Of a stretch of DNA of 64,000 bases, positions 60,886 to 64,000 are shown one piece after another. The notes under the pieces are model-generated. The model searched no databases and was not told the origin of the DNA. It saw only the letters and a program-made list of their open reading frames with translations. Numbering within the stretch: the stretch's first letter is position 1; each line of letters opens with the position of its first letter. The position numbers were made by a program, and so were the translations under genes. The DNA comes from Flavobacterium sp. (lineage in GTDB: Bacteria > Bacteroidota > Bacteroidia > Flavobacteriales > Flavobacteriaceae), in assembly GCA_017983975.1 (NCBI GenBank), contig JAGOAL010000001.1:17707-81706 (forward strand), written 5' to 3'.

Positions 60886-61449
60886 TTAACGCATTTGTTG
60901 TTGTTTAATATAAACTTCGGTTGCCCCTAAACCATATTTTTGATAGTTTGCATCTTGGAACGAAATGTTATCATAACGACCGAGCAGAAAATCTAATTCT
61001 GCTTTCAAAACGCCTTCACCAACACCGTGAATAAATACTAATTTTGGCATTCGATTTTTAAGGGCAAATTCAAGTTGGCGTTTAGCCGTTTCCATTTGTA
61101 AAGTTAGAATATCATAATTGCTCATTCCTCGCTTTGAAGGAACCAACTTTTCGATATGCAAATCGACTTCCAACACAAATTCATCCTTGCGAGATTTCTT
61201 TTCCTTAACAAAACTTCGCTTTTTTGGAAGCTCTTTTTCTTTCAATACAGAACTTAAACTTTGACTTGAAAAAAAACTACCTAAATCATTGGAATTGTTT
61301 ATTTTAACTAATTCGTTGACAAAAAATGTCATCATAAAGTCGTCTGTAGTTTTAATAGAAATTTGTTCGTTTTGAACCTGAACAACTATTCCAGATATAT
61401 CGTCATCTAAGACCGCTACCTCATCTCCTATTTCAAATTTTCGTATCAT
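60886..61449 (-). CDS. Smr-domain protein (with DUF2027-type N terminus)
   Basis: The 187-residue protein has a beta-barrel-like N-terminal half (KFEIGDEVAVLDDDISGIVVQV, ~4-25), a Lys-rich linker, and a C-terminal Smr domain with LEVDLHIEKL (~93) and FIHGVGEGVL (~142). These motifs form the nuclease site of MutS2-type Smr domains. It may nick or bind branched DNA or stalled ribosome-linked RNA; which is uncertain. Its start overlaps the small membrane gene by 17 bp, so the two genes are coupled. Confidence 0.85.
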   Translation of the reverse strand: MIRKFEIGDEVAVLDDDISGIVVQVQNEQISIKTTDDFMMTFFVNELVKINNSNDLGSFFSSQSLSSVLKEKELPKKRSFVKEKKSRKDEFVLEVDLHIEKLVPSKRGMSNYDILTLQMETAKRQLEFALKNRMPKLVFIHGVGEGVLKAELDFLLGRYDNISFQDANYQKYGLGATEVYIKQQQMR

Positions 61450-61618
61450 CTTCGTCCTCTTTTTTGGATGGAATTTTCTTCATTAATCTAAATAATCCGA
61501 ACATAAAAACAGCCATTGCACCAATCATAATATATTGATTAGGATGAGATTTTGATTGCTCAACTAACGCTAAAATTCCAAAACCAGCAATTAATAATAT
61601 TGAAATAAACTGTTTCAT
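61433..61618 (-). CDS. Small membrane protein
   Basis: From ATG 61618 the product has 61 residues with two hydrophobic helices (~4-20 and ~32-48) and an acidic tail (KKEDEDDTKI). The start is fixed by a promoter with an exact -7 box 20 bp upstream. I do not recognise a family. It overlaps the Smr gene by 17 bp, and this pair may be a conserved flavobacterial unit. Confidence 0.65.
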   Translation of the reverse strand: MKQFISILLIAGFGILALVEQSKSHPNQYIMIGAMAVFMFGLFRLMKKIPSKKEDEDDTKI

Positions 61619-61638
61619 TATATTCCTATTTAAGAAAT

Positions 61639-61672
61639 CAAAAGTACTCATTTTTTTAGCATAACTTTCAAA
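61639..61672 (-). promoter_or_regulatory. Promoter of the small membrane/Smr operon (TTTG-N22-TACTTTTG)
   Basis: On the minus strand TTTG at 61672-61669 and the -7 box TACTTTTG at 61646-61639 are separated by 22 bp. The longer reading from 61684 would begin upstream of this promoter and is rejected. Confidence 0.6.
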
Positions 61673-61849
61673 CAAGTCAACCAATTTTGATTTGATTTTC
61701 TACTTCAAATAAAATCAATAACAACTCATTAACAAATTATTTACAGTTCAGTTTTAAAGTTTGGCACGGCAATTGGAAATAACTAATCAAGCAACCTTTT
61801 TAGAAACGAGTTTTAAAATGCAGTTGCCTAATTTTTAAATTGTTGAATT

Positions 61850-62533
61850 ATGAAAAAAATTACTTTATTATTAGTAGCCAGTATCCTTCTGGTAGGAAGT
61901 ATGGCTTATGCGTCAGAAAACCTTGTTTTTTCTGACAACACAAATAGAAGAGGCTTTTACATTGATTATAGAGATGCCGAACCTATCATTTTCAAAGAAC
62001 GTGGAATTGAATTTATGTTGTTTCCTAATGGCGAATTTGATTTCAATACAAGACCAATACGATCAAGAACAAATGGAACAAGTGGTGCGCCAAGAGGAGT
62101 GTATTATGGAACTTCAGAAAGAGGCATTCGAATTGAACATGATAATTTTGGTAGAGTAAGACGCGTTGGAAACGTGTACATTAATTATGATGTTTTTGGA
62201 CGAGTAAAACGCATAGGAACTATATATATGAGCTACAACAGTTTTGCAGTTACAAAAGTAGGAAACATGCGAATAATTTACGACCGAAGAGGACGTATAG
62301 TAGATGTATTTGGGTTTATAAACTATGCAAACAATGGTTACGTTTATAATCCTAAAGGAATTCATTATTCTGGAGGAAACGGCGGCTATGGCTACGGAAA
62401 CGATTATGAAGATGATTATGGAAACGATAATAACTATTACTACTACAAAAAAGACGGTTCAAAAGCCAAGATGACTGAAGAAGATGTAACCGAAATCAAA
62501 AGAGAAGCATTAGAAAATAAAAAAGATAAATAG
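61850..62533 (+). CDS. Secreted protein with four ~16-residue YD-like repeats
   Basis: The 227-residue protein has a signal peptide (to AYAS). Residues ~92-155 form four imperfect tandem units of 15-17 residues with the pattern hxhxYDxxGRVxxVG (GIRIEHDNFGRVRRVG, NVYINYDVFGRVKRIG, then a divergent unit, then NMRIIYDRRGRIVDVFG). They resemble RHS/YD repeats in miniature and should form beta hairpins. A Gly/Tyr/Asp-rich segment follows (~172-200) and a Lys/Glu-rich tail. Probably periplasmic or outer-surface; function unknown. The 165 bp upstream hold nothing clear. Confidence 0.7.
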   Translation: MKKITLLLVASILLVGSMAYASENLVFSDNTNRRGFYIDYRDAEPIIFKERGIEFMLFPNGEFDFNTRPIRSRTNGTSGAPRGVYYGTSERGIRIEHDNFGRVRRVGNVYINYDVFGRVKRIGTIYMSYNSFAVTKVGNMRIIYDRRGRIVDVFGFINYANNGYVYNPKGIHYSGGNGGYGYGNDYEDDYGNDNNYYYYKKDGSKAKMTEEDVTEIKREALENKKDK

Positions 62534-62550
62534 TTGGTTGGTTTGTTTTT

Positions 62551-62590
62551 AAATCCTGTGGATTCTGGGAAGATGAAGCAGGATTTTTTA
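62551..62590 (+). terminator. Terminator-like hairpin after the YD-repeat gene
   Basis: An 8-bp stem (AAATCCTG with CAGGATTT), a 20-base loop and a T run, 17 bp past the stop codon. It reaches the end of the convergent flippase gene. Confidence 0.65.
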
Positions 62591-64000
62591 TTTAAATACT
62601 TTCTTAAAAAAAGAAGTTATCACAAAATTAATATCGGATGATATCTTTAAATAATAGCTTAATCCCAAATAGAAAATAGACACTAAAACCGATTTTAGTA
62701 CAATATTTATAAAAGGATGAAAATTAAAATCCCAATAATAGAAAACGCCAAAACTTACGACCGCTATAATTAAAGCTGAAATTGTTTTTTTTGTAAATGG
62801 AAACAACTTCATTTTAAGCACTACAAAAAGCAATTTAGCTAAACTATATAATGTAATTGAAATAAGCGTGGCAATTGCAGCTCCATTTAAACCATATAAT
62901 GGAATAAAAATCATATTTAATGATACAGTTAAAAAAACTAGAAACAAACCTAAAAATAACACCGCTTTATAGTACTTTGAATTGAAAATAATAGCATTGT
63001 TATTTCCTAAAACCAAATCGAAATACTTTGAAATTCCTATTAAAAAAACCACCGCAATACCTTCATTATATCCAGTAGGCAAAACACTATATAATTCATT
63101 GATATTAACCAGAATACCAACTAAAATTAAACCTCCAATAACTTGTAACGTAATTGAAGATTTTTTGTACAAATCATTCAGTTCTTCGTGTTTATTCTCA
63201 CTCATTAATTTTGCTGTAATTGGATAGGTAATTTGATGCATTGCCCTGCTAGGTACTGCAATTACAGTTGCAATGAAGATAGCAACCGAATAAAAAGCAA
63301 TACTATCAATATTAATATAAAAATTCAGCATGAATTTATCCACGTCTAACAATAAAGTTGCCACACTTCCAGATAAAATAATGAAGAAACAATACGTTAA
63401 AATCGCTTTTGCATTGTCAGGAAAAACCAAATTAAATCGTGGCATTTTAACTTTCATCGCGTATAAAAACATACAAATAAGCGATAAAAAATAAATCCCC
63501 ATTAAAGCAAAAACGAATTGCTTTGGAGAAATGAAATCAAAATAAACCGCAAATAAGAAAATTGAAATTAAAATTCGAAGTAAAACTTCTTTCACAAAAC
63601 TGCCGTAAACCGACTGTAAATGTACTTTTACCCAAGCATAAAAAATTTCAAAATACCCCATACAAAGTCCGATTACAGGAATTTGCCATACATATTCATA
63701 TACTATTGGGTTTTTTTTCGATAATAATTCGGCTATTTGATGATATCCAAAATAACCTATTAAACTAATTGGAAGAATGACCAGCAAAGGTAAAACCAAA
63801 ACAAAGGTTAAAAATTGTGCTTTTTTCTCCTCGGAATCATATTCATTATAAAATTTCACCAATGTATTATGCACTCCAAAAGCCATTAAAGGCATCATAA
63901 TATTGGCAGCTGATAAAATAAATCCGACTAAACCATAAAAAGTATCTCCTAAAAATTGAGCGTACATAAACAACGTATTAATCGCACCAATTCCAAACCC
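62588..64000 (-). CDS. Polysaccharide flippase of the MOP/MATE superfamily (Wzx-like), partial
   Basis: The frame has 470 residues in the window and continues past the right edge: the codons before the TTG at 63973 read GFGIGAINT, which fits the first helix of such flippases. At least eleven membrane helices are visible. It would move lipid-linked oligosaccharides across the inner membrane for capsule or O-antigen. The upstream edge probably holds more envelope-polysaccharide genes. The start is outside the window, so the internal TTG is not a start. Confidence 0.85.
   Translation of the reverse strand, partial: GFGIGAINTLFMYAQFLGDTFYGLVGFILSAANIMMPLMAFGVHNTLVKFYNEYDSEEKKAQFLTFVLVLPLLVILPISLIGYFGYHQIAELLSKKNPIVYEYVWQIPVIGLCMGYFEIFYAWVKVHLQSVYGSFVKEVLLRILISIFLFAVYFDFISPKQFVFALMGIYFLSLICMFLYAMKVKMPRFNLVFPDNAKAILTYCFFIILSGSVATLLLDVDKFMLNFYINIDSIAFYSVAIFIATVIAVPSRAMHQITYPITAKLMSENKHEELNDLYKKSSITLQVIGGLILVGILVNINELYSVLPTGYNEGIAVVFLIGISKYFDLVLGNNNAIIFNSKYYKAVLFLGLFLVFLTVSLNMIFIPLYGLNGAAIATLISITLYSLAKLLFVVLKMKLFPFTKKTISALIIAVVSFGVFYYWDFNFHPFINIVLKSVLVSIFYLGLSYYLKISSDINFVITSFFKKVFK

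Noticed and set aside
1-64000. tRNA, rRNA or riboswitch genes
   Set aside because: I saw no cloverleaf-like stretch with the conserved T-arm sequence, no rRNA segment, and no leader long enough to hold a known riboswitch.

Overview
The window is AT-rich chromosomal DNA that reads as a member of the Flavobacteriaceae (Bacteroidota), most likely Flavobacterium or a close relative. The evidence is the type IX secretion component PorQ, a nuclease with a type IX C-terminal sorting domain, many lipoproteins with short Bacteroidota-type lipoboxes, a Rho with a long Asn/Lys-rich insertion, a fused 2-oxoacid dehydrogenase E1, and Bacteroidota-type promoters (TAnnTTTG -7 boxes) placed just upstream of many genes. 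No tRNA, rRNA, CRISPR array, transposase, integrase or prophage module was seen.

Layout. Positions 1-1920 are accessory: the end of an unknown gene, a secreted hypothetical with a TonB-plug-like stretch, and a small protein with the kinase-like motif of phage polyvalent proteins, interleaved with three copies of a repeat. From 1969 onward the content is mostly conserved core: SIMPL protein, rhomboid protease, acyltransferase, class V aminotransferase, metallo-hydrolase, a large conserved protein of unknown function, rlmH, folP, DUF1599, a MauE/thioredoxin operon, tpiA, rho, truA, an ABC exporter and lpdA (to 22.4 kb). Then come cmk-porQ-lon, an MFS transporter, an M48 protease, glmM, an ACP phosphodiesterase-like protein, a ClC channel, a Fic protein, uvrA and a LOG protein (to 40.7 kb). 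Next are a T9SS-exported nuclease, a peptidase-like outer-membrane protein, the fused E1, a glutamine amidotransferase, yaaA, an RluD-type synthase, a PASTA protein, ddl and coaD (to 53 kb). The last part holds a DbpA-like helicase, an M14 peptidase, a divergent Nudix/pyrE pair, a cysteine desulfurase, an Smr protein and the 3' part of a polysaccharide flippase that runs off the right edge.

How genes work together. Several short operons make sense: PASTA protein, RluD-like synthase and YaaA on the minus strand; ddl and coaD on the plus strand; the redox pair at 11.3-12.8 kb; pyrE with an SRPBCC protein; the 61-residue membrane protein with the Smr protein. PorQ and the sorting-domain nuclease belong to the same secretion route. 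Many convergent pairs share one bidirectional hairpin terminator.

The most useful non-gene signals are exact -7 boxes. They correct several TTG or upstream starts and suggest leaderless transcripts for the kinase-like gene, the helicase and pyrE. A 16-bp perfect palindrome covers the fic promoter. Several families of palindromic intergenic repeats are present, including three tandem copies at 55.16-55.44 kb. The strongest candidates for undescribed biology are the repeat-flanked accessory genes at the left end, the peptidase-like/barrel protein that lacks HExxH, and the fic operator. None of them is proven by sequence alone.
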